The notes beneath the pieces are model-generated. The model had not been told where the DNA came from and did not search any database. It saw only the letters and a list, made by a program, of their open reading frames with translations. Shown piece after piece: positions 8,604-17,628 of a stretch of 64,000 nucleotides of DNA. The stretch spans positions 8,305,547 through 8,369,546 of the forward strand of contig NZ_AP019860.1 of the NCBI RefSeq assembly GCF_009002475.1, read 5' to 3'. Both the position numbers and the translations under genes were made by a program. Origin of the DNA: Candidatus Uabimicrobium amorphum. Lineage in GTDB: Bacteria > Planctomycetota > Uabimicrobiia > Uabimicrobiales > Uabimicrobiaceae. Position 1 is the first letter of the stretch. Every line of letters starts with the position of its first letter.

Positions 8604-9680
8604 TCAAACCATATGAACATAAAGTAGGTAACATAACAGTAAGCAGAAAGCCGCCAATATCCCGACCATATAATTATATTTTTTTTGTAGTCTCTCAATT
8701 TGTTTTTTATATGACTCAGTATCTTTATGTAGAGAATAAATCATACGTGCAGAAATTTCATCAAAAGGTGACATTTTTTCATTATCATTTACACTCTTGC
8801 CTATGTTCATGTTACGCGAATTACCAATGACAATTTTATATTTTTGCGCAAGACTTTCGTTCATTTTTGCAAATCGTTTGTCCATTTCAACTGCCAAGTC
8901 GTTGGGCAATGATAAGGTTGTGGTTGTGTCGTTATGGATTTGTGTATATAGCAATCGATCGGAGAAACTACGGTCTGAATTTTCTAGCTGATTTATCGTA
9001 CGCAAAAACTCCAATTCATTCGCGTCAGGTGTTGGATTTACTTTTTGTAGAGATACATCAAAGCGGCTTTTATGTTTATTTTCCATACCTAAAGCATCTA
9101 AAAAATCCTCTAGTAAACGGTGGGTTGTATATTTCAAGATGTTTAAATTGTGCAAACCAAAAACTTTGCGTAGTACTCTTAGCTTCGCTTCGTAGTCAAG
9201 TGTGCGTGAATATTTTTTATAGTAATGGTAAATATCTACAGTCAAGGACCTAGCTTTGACTTCTTGCGCGTATAACGAAAGTAACATTTCCTTTTGACCA
9301 CGCAAAAATAATATAATTTTCACTTCATAACCTTTGTTTTTACATAGTTCATATATTTTTTCGAAGTGTACACGCTTTAAACTCCAAAAGGCCTCAGAAG
9401 AGTACAAAATAGTGTATTGATTTTTTGAAGATAGCAAGTTGCAAAAATCCTGATACGCCTGGACGTATTTTTTTTCATTTGGATTACGAAAGTATTTTGC
9501 AAGAAAAAAACCATTGCCGCTAGATATTTTTCCTTGTTGTGCTGAGATAAAAAATTTTTCCTTCGCTCCTGGATAAAAAATCCCCATCTTTTTGAGAGTG
9601 TGATGATGCTGCGCCAAAAAAACTTGAATCGCAGATGTACCAGTTTTGGGAGATCCTATGTGTAACAATAACGTTTTCAT
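8604..9680 (-). CDS. Sulfotransferase-like protein with C-terminal membrane anchor
   Basis: 358 residues. MKTLLLHIGSPKTGTSAIQ is a textbook sulfotransferase 5'-phosphosulfate loop, and IILFLRGQKEMLLSLYAQE supplies the 3'-phosphate Arg and Ser. A coiled or charged stretch (ESYKKQIERLQKKYN) precedes a C-terminal hydrophobic helix, giving the same tail-anchored layout as the gene at 6011-7045. An ATG 11 codons upstream (9711-9713) is in frame, but the motif position relative to paralogues favours 9680. Part of the minus-strand glycan operon. Confidence 0.72.
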   Translation of the reverse strand: MKTLLLHIGSPKTGTSAIQVFLAQHHHTLKKMGIFYPGAKEKFFISAQQGKISSGNGFFLAKYFRNPNEKKYVQAYQDFCNLLSSKNQYTILYSSEAFWSLKRVHFEKIYELCKNKGYEVKIILFLRGQKEMLLSLYAQEVKARSLTVDIYHYYKKYSRTLDYEAKLRVLRKVFGLHNLNILKYTTHRLLEDFLDALGMENKHKSRFDVSLQKVNPTPDANELEFLRTINQLENSDRSFSDRLLYTQIHNDTTTTLSLPNDLAVEMDKRFAKMNESLAQKYKIVIGNSRNMNIGKSVNDNEKMSPFDEISARMIYSLHKDTESYKKQIERLQKKYNYMVGILAAFCLLLCYLLYVHMV

Positions 9681-9788
9681 TTTATGTTCACAATCCACGT
9701 TTAAATTCACCATCTCAATACGATGCGCTACAGCATTACATCTTTATTTCGTCCGCTTGCATATCAAAATACGGTCTCACACTATTTT

Positions 9789-10892
9789 TTAGCAAACGAC
9801 ATTGAAATTTACATCTTGCCATTTCTGATAAAACTTTTTACGACTTTTATAGCGTATTTTTTTTACATTTCTGACTTTATTGTAAGAAATACTGTGTAAA
9901 TGGACAACCACCGCATTATAGTTACATACAACTTGATATCCTCTCTTACAAACTTCGAGACACAGATCATTGTCCTCATAATATGCAGGGACATAGCGTT
10001 CATCAAATCCTCCGAGTTCGCGCCATAACTCTGCGCGAATCACAAATGCTGCTCCAGTGACAAAATGCAATTTTTCTATTTTGTGGCAAAACTTCTCGTC
10101 GCAAAAACTGAAACCTTCACCAATACGTTGTAACTTATTGCTGCGAAAAAATCCGCCGATAATTTGTATACTTCCGTTTTCCATCACTAACTTGGCACCA
10201 CATATTCCTACTTTTTCATCATTTTCTAATGTTTCAAGCATGCACTGAAGTGCCTGTGGTTGTATAAGCGCATCGCTATTTAATAGAAAAATATATTTGC
10301 CTCGCGCATGCTTTGTTGCATTATTGCAGTTGCGTAAAAAACCGAGATTTTGCGCGTTGCGCAGATAAGTAATTCCATGTACATGTTTTTCTATTTCCTT
10401 GGTTTGGTCACTCGAACAATCATCAGCAACAATAACTTCGTAAGATACATTTTTACAATTTTCCCATATGTAGCGCAAACAATTATAGTTGTGATGCCAA
10501 CTATTGTACACAGGCACTATAATGGTTACACATGGTTGTTGTTGCGGTGAAAAATAGATAGGGGAGTACTCGTAGTATTGTTCGGTTTGTAGTAACTTGG
10601 TTTGCTCCGATTTAGTAGAGTAATTATGTTGTTGTCCTATGAGGATATAGTGTACAAAAGGATGATACTCATATTGCGACACTTCAGGATAGGTTTCGAT
10701 ATAATGTTTCTTATCAAACTGCTGATTTGGGTTTCTTTGCTGTTTGTCACCATATTGCAAATAGTGCTCAATAAGTTTCTCTGGTGCAATTTCAGGGTAC
10801 ATCATTTGGTAATAATTCATGTCAAATAAACCGCTATTTCGTATGGTTTCTATTTCGAAATAGAGCTTTTTGTTCATTATCTTTTTAAACAT
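9789..10892 (-). CDS. Glycosyltransferase family 2 with N-terminal FD/YPE repeats
   Basis: 367 residues. The GT-A core covers roughly residues 122-335: VTIIVPVYNSW, the Asp pair in VIVADDCSSDQT, the LNSDALIQP DXD-equivalent, and GGFDERYVPAYYEDNDLC with the acidic catalytic-base region. The first ~110 residues hold two copies of a motif common in large glycosyltransferases (FDMNYYQMMYPEI and FDKKHYIETYPEV, each followed by HY-x-L/I-x-x-G). The ATG at 10890-10892 overlaps the end of the ABC transporter gene by 8 bp; a further in-frame ATG lies at 10877. It probably extends a surface glycan. Confidence 0.83.
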   Translation of the reverse strand: MFKKIMNKKLYFEIETIRNSGLFDMNYYQMMYPEIAPEKLIEHYLQYGDKQQRNPNQQFDKKHYIETYPEVSQYEYHPFVHYILIGQQHNYSTKSEQTKLLQTEQYYEYSPIYFSPQQQPCVTIIVPVYNSWHHNYNCLRYIWENCKNVSYEVIVADDCSSDQTKEIEKHVHGITYLRNAQNLGFLRNCNNATKHARGKYIFLLNSDALIQPQALQCMLETLENDEKVGICGAKLVMENGSIQIIGGFFRSNKLQRIGEGFSFCDEKFCHKIEKLHFVTGAAFVIRAELWRELGGFDERYVPAYYEDNDLCLEVCKRGYQVVCNYNAVVVHLHSISYNKVRNVKKIRYKSRKKFYQKWQDVNFNVVC

Positions 10893-12717
10893 TATTCTGC
10901 TTCTTATTATCTTGAAATAGGTTACGCAAAACCTGACTATTTTGCAAAACAAAATCTTTTGTTCCCCAGCACTCAACTTCTCCCTTATTGAACACTATAA
11001 TTTTATCAACATAATCTAAAGTAGACTCTTTATGAGAAATGATAAATAGTGTTTTTTCTTTGCAATAATCTTTGATGTATTCTCGTGTTTGTTTTTCATT
11101 TTCTTTGTCGAGAGATGCGGTAGCTTCGTCTAAGATGATAATATCACTTGCCTTGGTAAGTCCCCTAACGATCGTAAGGAGTTGCTCTTGCCCACCTGAA
11201 AACTCAATATCTTTGCCGTATACAGCGTCAAAACCACTTTCCAAAATAAAATCTAGTGCCGCGATACTACGGGCGATACTTTGTACGGCCTTTTCGTCTT
11301 TCGATTTTCCACAGCAAATATTATCCCACAACGATAAGTGAAACAAATGCGATTTTTGGCTTACTACACTTATTTTTTGCCGCAAACTTTCCGTATCGTA
11401 CTCCTGTAAACTTTTGCCATCAACACGAACTTCACCACGGCGAGGAACAAAAAACTTCAACAATATTTTGCCCATCGTGCTTTTCCCAGAGCCGTTATAG
11501 CCAAAAACACCTACTTTTTCGCCTTTAGTAACCTCAAAAGATACCCTCTTTAGCACTATTTCCCTTTTATAAGCAAAAGATACTTTATCGAACTCTATTT
11601 TGTCTTGGAAACTAAAAATGTATTTGCCATCGTTTTTCTCGGAATGATAAACAGCTTCATCCTGTAAAGCGAAAACTTTTTGCCCAATGGTTGTACAACG
11701 TACAATTTTATTGTGAATTCCTGCTAATTTGCGAATAGGGTCAACCATTACTGCAACAGCAGCATAAAACATAAAGAAATCCCCTGGAGTCATTTGTTTT
11801 TTCAAAACCATACGTGCAGACACTAAAAGCACCAATATGCCAGAAATAGATACCAGAACTTCAACCACAGGCCCCGTACTAAAATCATACTTTGCCAATT
11901 GCATGCGTTTGTGCAACAACTCGCGTTGTTTGCATTGTAATTTATTGTGAAAAAAACTTTCCATGGAAAAAGTCTTTAAGGTATATACTCCATGAAAAAT
12001 ATCTTGAAAAATACTTAAAAGTACACCATCTTCTTGAATATTTTCCTGCAACTTTTCGCGTATTTTCTTGCCAAAGTAGTAAACGACAAACATCACCACT
12101 GGCATCATCGCGAATATGAATAAACTGAGAGACCAACTAATGGAAAAACAAATTGCAAGTGATACCAGAATCTTCAACGGTTCTCGTTGGACTTTACCGA
12201 AAATTAAACGAATTCCAATAGAAAGAGCCGCAATTTGTCGATGAAGTAAATTGATAGCATGTGCACTACTTTTTTTATTGAAGAACACCATATTCGCATG
12301 AATAATTTTATCAAAAGTGTCATCGACAATGCTAATCAGCGTGGTGTTAGCGATATAGTTACTTACGTAGTCATGTGTAAAACGCAACATATTTTTTAGT
12401 ACAATAACGATTGCCATGAAACAAACACTAACGTAAACTACGTTGTAACGATCATTTACGAAATCTTCACCAAGGATATAAACTATTTTTTCACCTATAC
12501 TGCCTAAAGCTAGTAACTGTTCACTCACAGAGAGGTCTTGAGCAAACAAACAATCACCAATAGGCTTAAAAATAGCAAGAGAAGCAAAGTGTAGGGTGGA
12601 TATAAAAAAAGAAAGAACAATAGTAAAAATAACTAGTGTTATCTGCGGTTTGATATAACCTAACAAGCGTAAGTATATTACCATAGTAGATGATGATTTT
12701 TCATGTTGGTTTAGCAT
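10885..12717 (-). CDS. ABC exporter, fused permease and ATPase (MsbA-like)
   Basis: 610 residues with a type I exporter fold. Hydrophobic segments occur at about 25-50, 90-115, 185-215, 280-305 and 310-330, then the ATPase from about 375. Walker A GYNGSGKST (406-414), signature FSGGQ (506-510), Walker B IIILDEA (526-532) and H-loop His562 are all intact. Such half-transporters dimerise and flip lipids or lipid-linked glycans across the inner membrane. As first gene of an operon of glycosyltransferases and sulfotransferases, it most likely exports the glycan or its lipid carrier. Transcription probably starts in the 106-bp gap shared with the divergent GT4 gene. Confidence 0.87.
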   Translation of the reverse strand: MLNQHEKSSSTMVIYLRLLGYIKPQITLVIFTIVLSFFISTLHFASLAIFKPIGDCLFAQDLSVSEQLLALGSIGEKIVYILGEDFVNDRYNVVYVSVCFMAIVIVLKNMLRFTHDYVSNYIANTTLISIVDDTFDKIIHANMVFFNKKSSAHAINLLHRQIAALSIGIRLIFGKVQREPLKILVSLAICFSISWSLSLFIFAMMPVVMFVVYYFGKKIREKLQENIQEDGVLLSIFQDIFHGVYTLKTFSMESFFHNKLQCKQRELLHKRMQLAKYDFSTGPVVEVLVSISGILVLLVSARMVLKKQMTPGDFFMFYAAVAVMVDPIRKLAGIHNKIVRCTTIGQKVFALQDEAVYHSEKNDGKYIFSFQDKIEFDKVSFAYKREIVLKRVSFEVTKGEKVGVFGYNGSGKSTMGKILLKFFVPRRGEVRVDGKSLQEYDTESLRQKISVVSQKSHLFHLSLWDNICCGKSKDEKAVQSIARSIAALDFILESGFDAVYGKDIEFSGGQEQLLTIVRGLTKASDIIILDEATASLDKENEKQTREYIKDYCKEKTLFIISHKESTLDYVDKIIVFNKGEVECWGTKDFVLQNSQVLRNLFQDNKKQNNV

Positions 12718-12823
12718 ATTAATCGAATAAAAGTTATGTTTTACGTTGTACTAAACAAAGTTTATCACTATACTAATCTTTAATTTACAATCTTACAAAA
12801 TCCATTACAATAACAATATTTTA

Positions 12824-13894
12824 ATGAAAATTTTAATTTTACATATAAAAGATCTTTCTCACGATTTTTCTATCTTTCGCGAAACAGCAAAGTCTTTCCC
12901 AAACACGTATGAAACTCATGAGGCCTTCTTAAAAGAAGATGCTAAAAAAATAGGTAGTACTCCTACCCATAGATTTTATTTTGATAAAAACCAATTAAAA
13001 AAACCGAATGTGATTACCACGGTAAAACAATATTTACAACGTGAAAAATTCAATGTAGTTATCGCTCACCGCTATCGTGCAATAAATATTTTAGCGCAAG
13101 CAGCAAAAGATCTACCTATATTAAAAATTGGTGTTTTTCATGGGTTAAACAACATATCTTTTTTTAAAAGACGATTTTTACATACACATACACAAGACTT
13201 CCACTTTGTGTGTGTATCTCAAGCAGTAAAAAACTATATTGTCGCGAATAAACTACCAAAAGAAAGATGTTACGTCATTTATAATGCAGTAAATATTAAA
13301 GCGATGCGCGCTAAACAATTTTCGCGATTACAAGCACGGGAAAAACTAAAATTAGACGCAAGTGATTTTGTTTATGGTATGGTTGGGCGCATGTCAACCC
13401 AAAAAGGATATGAATATCTCATTCCAGCATTTCACCAGTTTTGTGTAACACACCCACAAACCAAGTTATGCATTGTCGGAGATGGAAGAAAAAGTATACA
13501 ACATAAAATTGAGAAGTACATACAAAAGCATAATTTACAAAACAACATTTTTCTCAAAGGTTATATTTCAAATGCATATAGATATATGCGGGCATTTGAT
13601 ACACTTATACTACCATCCACCTCCGAAGGATTTGGCCTTGTACTTCTTGAAGCAATGTGTGCACACACTCCTATTATTGCATCAAATGCAGGAGGAATCC
13701 CCGAAGTTTTGGAAAGTAACGTTTCTATTTTTGAAAAAAAAAGTACACGAGCACTATACGACGCAATGGTAAAAAACTTCGCTATGCATCCCAATAACCC
13801 CGCTGTACAAGATATCCATTTGCAAAAATTTGATATCCAAAAACACTATGAAAATTACAATTCATTAGTAAATAGTCTATTCAAAAACCAGTGA
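12824..13894 (+). CDS. Glycosyltransferase family 4
   Basis: 356 residues, GT-B fold. The N-terminal half includes VIAHRYRAI and a GVFHGLNN acceptor-side loop. The C-terminal half has YGMVGRMSTQKGYEYLI, LCIVGDGR and the donor EX7E motif EGFGLVLLEAM, followed by NAGGIPEVL. It is transcribed divergently from the ABC exporter and convergently with msrB. No strong Shine-Dalgarno is seen before the ATG. It presumably belongs to the same surface-glycan locus. Confidence 0.85.
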   Translation: MKILILHIKDLSHDFSIFRETAKSFPNTYETHEAFLKEDAKKIGSTPTHRFYFDKNQLKKPNVITTVKQYLQREKFNVVIAHRYRAINILAQAAKDLPILKIGVFHGLNNISFFKRRFLHTHTQDFHFVCVSQAVKNYIVANKLPKERCYVIYNAVNIKAMRAKQFSRLQAREKLKLDASDFVYGMVGRMSTQKGYEYLIPAFHQFCVTHPQTKLCIVGDGRKSIQHKIEKYIQKHNLQNNIFLKGYISNAYRYMRAFDTLILPSTSEGFGLVLLEAMCAHTPIIASNAGGIPEVLESNVSIFEKKSTRALYDAMVKNFAMHPNNPAVQDIHLQKFDIQKHYENYNSLVNSLFKNQ

Positions 13895-13916
13895 AACTAC
13901 TTTAGAACTTTTATCG

Positions 13917-14297
13917 TTATTCACCTTCAAAATTCAAGGCCGCAGAGTTAATACAATAGCGTAGTCCTGTGGGTTCTGGGCCATCTTCGAAGACGTGGCC
14001 TAAGTGCGACTGACACTGATTACACAGTACTTCGACACGCGGCATGTAGGCAATAGAATAATCTTTTTTTACCGCTACATTGTCTTTGGAAATACACTGC
14101 CAAAAACTTGGCCAACCAGAACCGGAGTCATACTTGGTTTCGGAATCGAAAAGATCGATATCACACGCGGCACATTTGTATACGCCCTTTTCCTTATGAT
14201 TGTAATATTTATTGGCAAATGGACGCTCGGTTCCTTTTTCACGTAGAATGTGATATTGCTCCGGGGTTAGTTTTTCGCGCCATTTTTCATCGTCCAT
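13917..14297 (-). CDS. msrB: Peptide-methionine (R)-S-oxide reductase
   Basis: 126 residues, normal length for MsrB, which reduces methionine-R-sulfoxide in proteins using thioredoxin. All hallmark residues are visible: two structural zinc CxxC pairs (C42/C45 in CAAC, C92/C95 in CNQC), the GSGWPSF substrate pocket, GHVFEDGP, and catalytic Cys115 in RYCINS. There is no signal peptide, so it is cytoplasmic. It is convergent with the GT4 gene and 15 bp from the following lipoprotein gene on the same strand. Confidence 0.95.
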   Translation of the reverse strand: MDDEKWREKLTPEQYHILREKGTERPFANKYYNHKEKGVYKCAACDIDLFDSETKYDSGSGWPSFWQCISKDNVAVKKDYSIAYMPRVEVLCNQCQSHLGHVFEDGPEPTGLRYCINSAALNFEGE

Positions 14298-14312
14298 AGG
14301 TGTCTCCCAACT

Positions 14313-14822
14313 CTATTTGTATACCAAAGCTATGCGAAAGTAACTGGGTGTTCCATCTGTTTTTATGGTAAACTCTTTCTCTGTAGTCTGTAATTTCTTT
14401 AGGCGTCCCATCATAGGTATTCTATTGTAATAACGATACTGACCTACGAGAAGACCTTTATCGTCATGTAAGAACAAATAAAAATTTATTTTGATTGTTT
14501 CTGTCGAATACATTTTGACAACAGCTTTATATTTATTTTTCGACTCTTCGATAAGCTGAACATTTTTTATATAGTCATAATGGCTCAAACGTTTTCCGTT
14601 ATATTTTTTTAAGTCGTACAGATACGCAAAACGTTCTTTCGCTGTGGAGTACAGCATATGCTGTTGTTGTTCTTCGTAGCGTTTGTATTCGTTGTCTTGT
14701 TTTTTAAACTCTAATTTGACGCGATCTTCTTCTTTGCGAAGTCTTCTCTTGCGCTCGTGTTCTGTTTCGCATCCTATAATAGCACAGACTAACAATAGTA
14801 TCAAAAATCCGCGAGTAATCAT
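14313..14822 (-). CDS. Small lipoprotein, paralogue of the adjacent gene
   Basis: 169 residues. A hydrophobic signal (ITRGFLILLLVCAII) ends in a lipobox with Cys about residue 18, followed by a strongly charged helix (RKRRLRKEEDRVKLEFKKQ) and a strand-rich C-terminal domain ending TPSYFRIALVYK. The neighbouring upstream gene has the same order and a similar end (TPTYFLL), so the two are diverged duplicates. The ATG overlaps the upstream stop by 4 bp (ATGA). It should be attached to the outer or inner membrane. Function unknown; the operon partner is a pseudokinase-FGE membrane protein. Confidence 0.72.
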   Translation of the reverse strand: MITRGFLILLLVCAIIGCETEHERKRRLRKEEDRVKLEFKKQDNEYKRYEEQQQHMLYSTAKERFAYLYDLKKYNGKRLSHYDYIKNVQLIEESKNKYKAVVKMYSTETIKINFYLFLHDDKGLLVGQYRYYNRIPMMGRLKKLQTTEKEFTIKTDGTPSYFRIALVYK

Positions 14823-15340
14823 GAAGAAATTTCCTTTAACAGAAAATACGTAGGTGTTGATTTAGTCACAGGCAACTTCAGTTTTACTTCCTGAGGGGTA
14901 AGGTTATCCTTTTTTAGATAGTGATTCCAAAAAGCCTTGAATATCACTTCTTGTCTATGAATATTAATTCCTCGGGAATCAAAAATGTAAATGTAGAAAT
15001 GTGGCCGCACTTTATCTTTATCAGTTTTATAGTTAAAAATGAGTTTTATCTGACGCTTTTTGTTCGAAATAAAATTAATGGTAGATAAATAGTCAAGACC
15101 TGGGATGTCATTTTGCATTTCACGTCCCCAAGCAATTTGACGGATGTTAGGAAAGCGATACAAAAGACTGTTTTTCCAAGTTTCACGCAACTCCTTTTGC
15201 AAATCTTCGGTATCTTTCGCCATAGCCTTCGTATCAACTTTTACCTGTTCTATACTTTTTCTAAGTGCTTCTACTTCCGGCGAATTAGAATCACAGCCTA
15301 TTATAACAAGCACTGCAACAACTATAAACAATAAGCGCAC
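14819..15340 (-). CDS. Small lipoprotein, paralogue of the adjacent gene
   Basis: 173 residues. It starts at a GTG with a good Shine-Dalgarno (AAGGAG) that lies across the stop codon of the upstream kinase gene. The lipobox is LVIIGC (Cys16), followed by a coiled helix (VEALRKSIEQVKVDTKAMAK) and a strand-rich domain (IKLIFNYKTDKDKVRPHFYI) shared in pattern with the next gene. Predicted lipid-anchored. No known family. Co-translation with the pseudokinase-FGE protein suggests a sensor or envelope accessory role. Confidence 0.7.
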   Translation of the reverse strand: MRLLFIVVAVLVIIGCDSNSPEVEALRKSIEQVKVDTKAMAKDTEDLQKELRETWKNSLLYRFPNIRQIAWGREMQNDIPGLDYLSTINFISNKKRQIKLIFNYKTDKDKVRPHFYIYIFDSRGINIHRQEVIFKAFWNHYLKKDNLTPQEVKLKLPVTKSTPTYFLLKEISS

Positions 15341-15343
15341 AAG

Positions 15344-17161
15344 CTACTCCTTATCTTTTACACAACGAAATCCAATATCATTTCTCGAAAAATTTAGAAA
15401 AAATCCTTCTCGGTAACTTATGGTGGTATTTCTAGGTTTTACGTTAAAACTTCCTCCGCGAATCACCTTATCTTTTTTTATCGAAGGATCGTACCATGAA
15501 TCTGTCCACTCCCACACGTTACCACTCATATCAAAGATGTTTTTTGGGGTCTTGCGTAACGAATTATAGTCAACTGGTAATAGCTTTTCCCCAACGTTGG
15601 CATGTTTTTGATCAAACTTCTCTCCCCATGACCATTGTACATTTTTGCGTCCCAGTTGATCGGGAAAACGCGCAGCCTTTTCCCACTCTACTTCACTAGG
15701 TAAACGCTTGCCTGCCCAAGCGGCATAAAGAGCGGCATCATACCAACTTACTCCGACAACCGGATAATTTGCTTTATCCTTAGGATAACGCCCTTCCCAG
15801 TGTGTAGGTGCTTCAAAACCAGTATCTTCTAAAAAAGTATTATACTCTTTATTGGTAACTTCGTGATCATCGATCAAAAAGGCTTTTGTATAGTATTTTT
15901 TTACTGGTTTTTCATCAAAGAATCCATTTTCATTACCAATGTTTACTTCACCAGCGCTAATTTCCACCATATGTTCATCACTGGTTTCTTTTTTGCGATT
16001 TTGCAATACATATTCCAACTTGTTTTGAAAAATTTCCTGTGGTGTCGGTTTCTTTTCATCGCGTTTTTCTTTGTTATTTGTCTTATTTGCTTCCACATCA
16101 ATTTTTACATAACGGTAATTGCGATCGAGATAATTGAAAAAGTGTGGACGGAGAAATATGAGTATGCCCGTAGCAAAAATTATGGTAAAGACAATGGCAG
16201 AAACAACATGAGACTTTTCAGAAGCTTCCACGGCCCGCAAAAAGGATTTAGCACTTCTATGTCTTTTTAGTGGGTTCCATTGTATCGCTTTGATAATAGC
16301 TCTTTCAAGTTTTTTTGAAATTTTTAATCCTGGACGCACTTTTTTCATTGGCGGCGCTTCGGGAAAACGACTGTTTGATTTTTGGTGAATCAGTATTCCC
16401 GCGGGAAAAGGTAGTACGCGAGTGATCAGTTCGTAAAAGCAAACACCTACAGAGTAAATGTCGCATGTTCCATCCAATGCTTTGGCAAAGAACACTTCGG
16501 GAGCTGTGTAATTATTCCCTTGCCGTGGTGTCGCCATATCACCATTGATATTTGTATCATATTCTTTTGTGTAGTTATTCTCGCCCAACCCTAAAATTTT
16601 CACAAAGGATTTGGAGTCTCCATTTTTTACTAAGATAATTTTCGAAGGCTGTAAACCCTGATGCAGAAGTTCTCTTTCGTGTGCGACACTCAGAATATCT
16701 AACGTTTGTTTTATAATAGAGTAGGCTAATTTCATCGAAACTTTGGGAACATCTTTTATTATTTTACACAGACTTTCCCCTTCAATATACTCAGAGACAA
16801 TAAAAGCAAAGTCGTCTTTGTTGCGTCCCATATCTAAGATCTTAACCCAGCCTGGATGTGAAATTTTTTGTGCCTCGCGTAGAGACTTTTCTAACACGCG
16901 AAAATTGTCATCATTGGAAACAGGTCGACGTGAAATTTTGATAGCAACCTCACGTGAAGTAGCAATTTCAAGGCCACGGTACACGAACCATTTACCTTCA
17001 GAATTGATCGATTCTTTGATTTCATATTTGTCTTTTAAGATTTGTCCCGGAAAAACCCCCGGAGAAGACTGGCGCACTTTTTTCTCTAGTTTTGTTCCAT
17101 CGGAAGGACAAAACGAAATATGGTCATTGTAAGTTCGCCCACAACAAGGACATGTCTTCAT
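15344..17161 (-). CDS. Membrane pseudokinase fused to FGE-like domain
   Basis: 605 residues. In order: an N-terminal zinc ribbon (CPCCG...FCPSDGTKL), a protein-kinase fold (about 40-310), one membrane helix (about 319-338), a charged linker and a C-terminal FGE/EgtB-like domain (about 398-603). The VAIK lysine is present (K75), but the catalytic loop reads HQGLQPSK instead of HRDLKPxN and DFG is GLG, so both catalytic Asp residues are missing. The FGE-like part has the fold motifs NVWEWT and RGGSF but no Cys after RGGS, so oxidase activity is unlikely. The start is the ATG with AAAGGGG upstream; a GTG two codons earlier is less likely. Confidence 0.85.
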   Translation of the reverse strand: MKTCPCCGRTYNDHISFCPSDGTKLEKKVRQSSPGVFPGQILKDKYEIKESINSEGKWFVYRGLEIATSREVAIKISRRPVSNDDNFRVLEKSLREAQKISHPGWVKILDMGRNKDDFAFIVSEYIEGESLCKIIKDVPKVSMKLAYSIIKQTLDILSVAHERELLHQGLQPSKIILVKNGDSKSFVKILGLGENNYTKEYDTNINGDMATPRQGNNYTAPEVFFAKALDGTCDIYSVGVCFYELITRVLPFPAGILIHQKSNSRFPEAPPMKKVRPGLKISKKLERAIIKAIQWNPLKRHRSAKSFLRAVEASEKSHVVSAIVFTIIFATGILIFLRPHFFNYLDRNYRYVKIDVEANKTNNKEKRDEKKPTPQEIFQNKLEYVLQNRKKETSDEHMVEISAGEVNIGNENGFFDEKPVKKYYTKAFLIDDHEVTNKEYNTFLEDTGFEAPTHWEGRYPKDKANYPVVGVSWYDAALYAAWAGKRLPSEVEWEKAARFPDQLGRKNVQWSWGEKFDQKHANVGEKLLPVDYNSLRKTPKNIFDMSGNVWEWTDSWYDPSIKKDKVIRGGSFNVKPRNTTISYREGFFLNFSRNDIGFRCVKDKE

Positions 17162-17210
17162 AACCACCCCTTTAATAGCTAAACCCGTCGAATAAAATTG
17201 CCTTGCACCC

Positions 17211-17260
17211 CAGTCGTAACCGTAAACGTAATCGTCACCGTGACCCTGACCGTGACCGCA
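17211..17260. repeat. Class C degenerate hexamer tract
   Basis: Read on the minus strand, successive hexamers follow the pattern G-G/A-T-N-A-C: GGTCAC, GGTCAG, GGTCAC, GGTGAC, GATTAC, then GTTTAC and GGTTAC. The same succession of GGTCAC/GGTGAC then GATTAC units occurs at 30047-30117. It sits between two minus-strand genes. Confidence 0.7.
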
Positions 17261-17265
17261 AAATT

Positions 17266-17628
17266 CTAATGAACAACCGCCTCAGAAGAAACACTTCCTA
17301 GCTCTTTTGTTTCTGCGCGTTTGTAGTACCATCTTAGCCCAACTAAAACAACTGCAAACGCGGCAAAACAACCATAAAAATAATAATTATCGTGCGGGTA
17401 AATGAGAACACCTTCTAAGAGAATATCGAAAATAATAGATGCGTGTACAAAATAATCCCACATATTTAAAAAGTATTTCTTGTAAAAATAGATACTTACA
17501 ATAAGTAATACGCAAAATACCCCTACTCCGATTGATTGTACTTGGAATTTTGTTTCACAAAACATCCATGCGTGGAAAACCGCGATGTACACAATTCCCA
17601 AAACAACAGAAAACCACCACTTTTTCAT
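17266..17628 (-). CDS. Small multi-pass membrane protein
   Basis: 120 residues with about four hydrophobic helices (near 5-20, 30-48, 58-76 and 84-101) and a short charged tail (YYKRAETKELG). No family recognised. Its ATG overlaps the stop of the upstream kinase gene by 4 bp, so the two are translationally coupled. The pairing suggests a membrane partner or input domain for that kinase, but nothing in the sequence proves it. Confidence 0.68.
   Translation of the reverse strand: MKKWWFSVVLGIVYIAVFHAWMFCETKFQVQSIGVGVFCVLLIVSIYFYKKYFLNMWDYFVHASIIFDILLEGVLIYPHDNYYFYGCFAAFAVVLVGLRWYYKRAETKELGSVSSEAVVH

Noticed and set aside
16140-16200. Possible active kinase in the 605-residue protein
   Set aside because: Both catalytic Asp motifs are replaced (HQG, GLG), so activity is not claimed.
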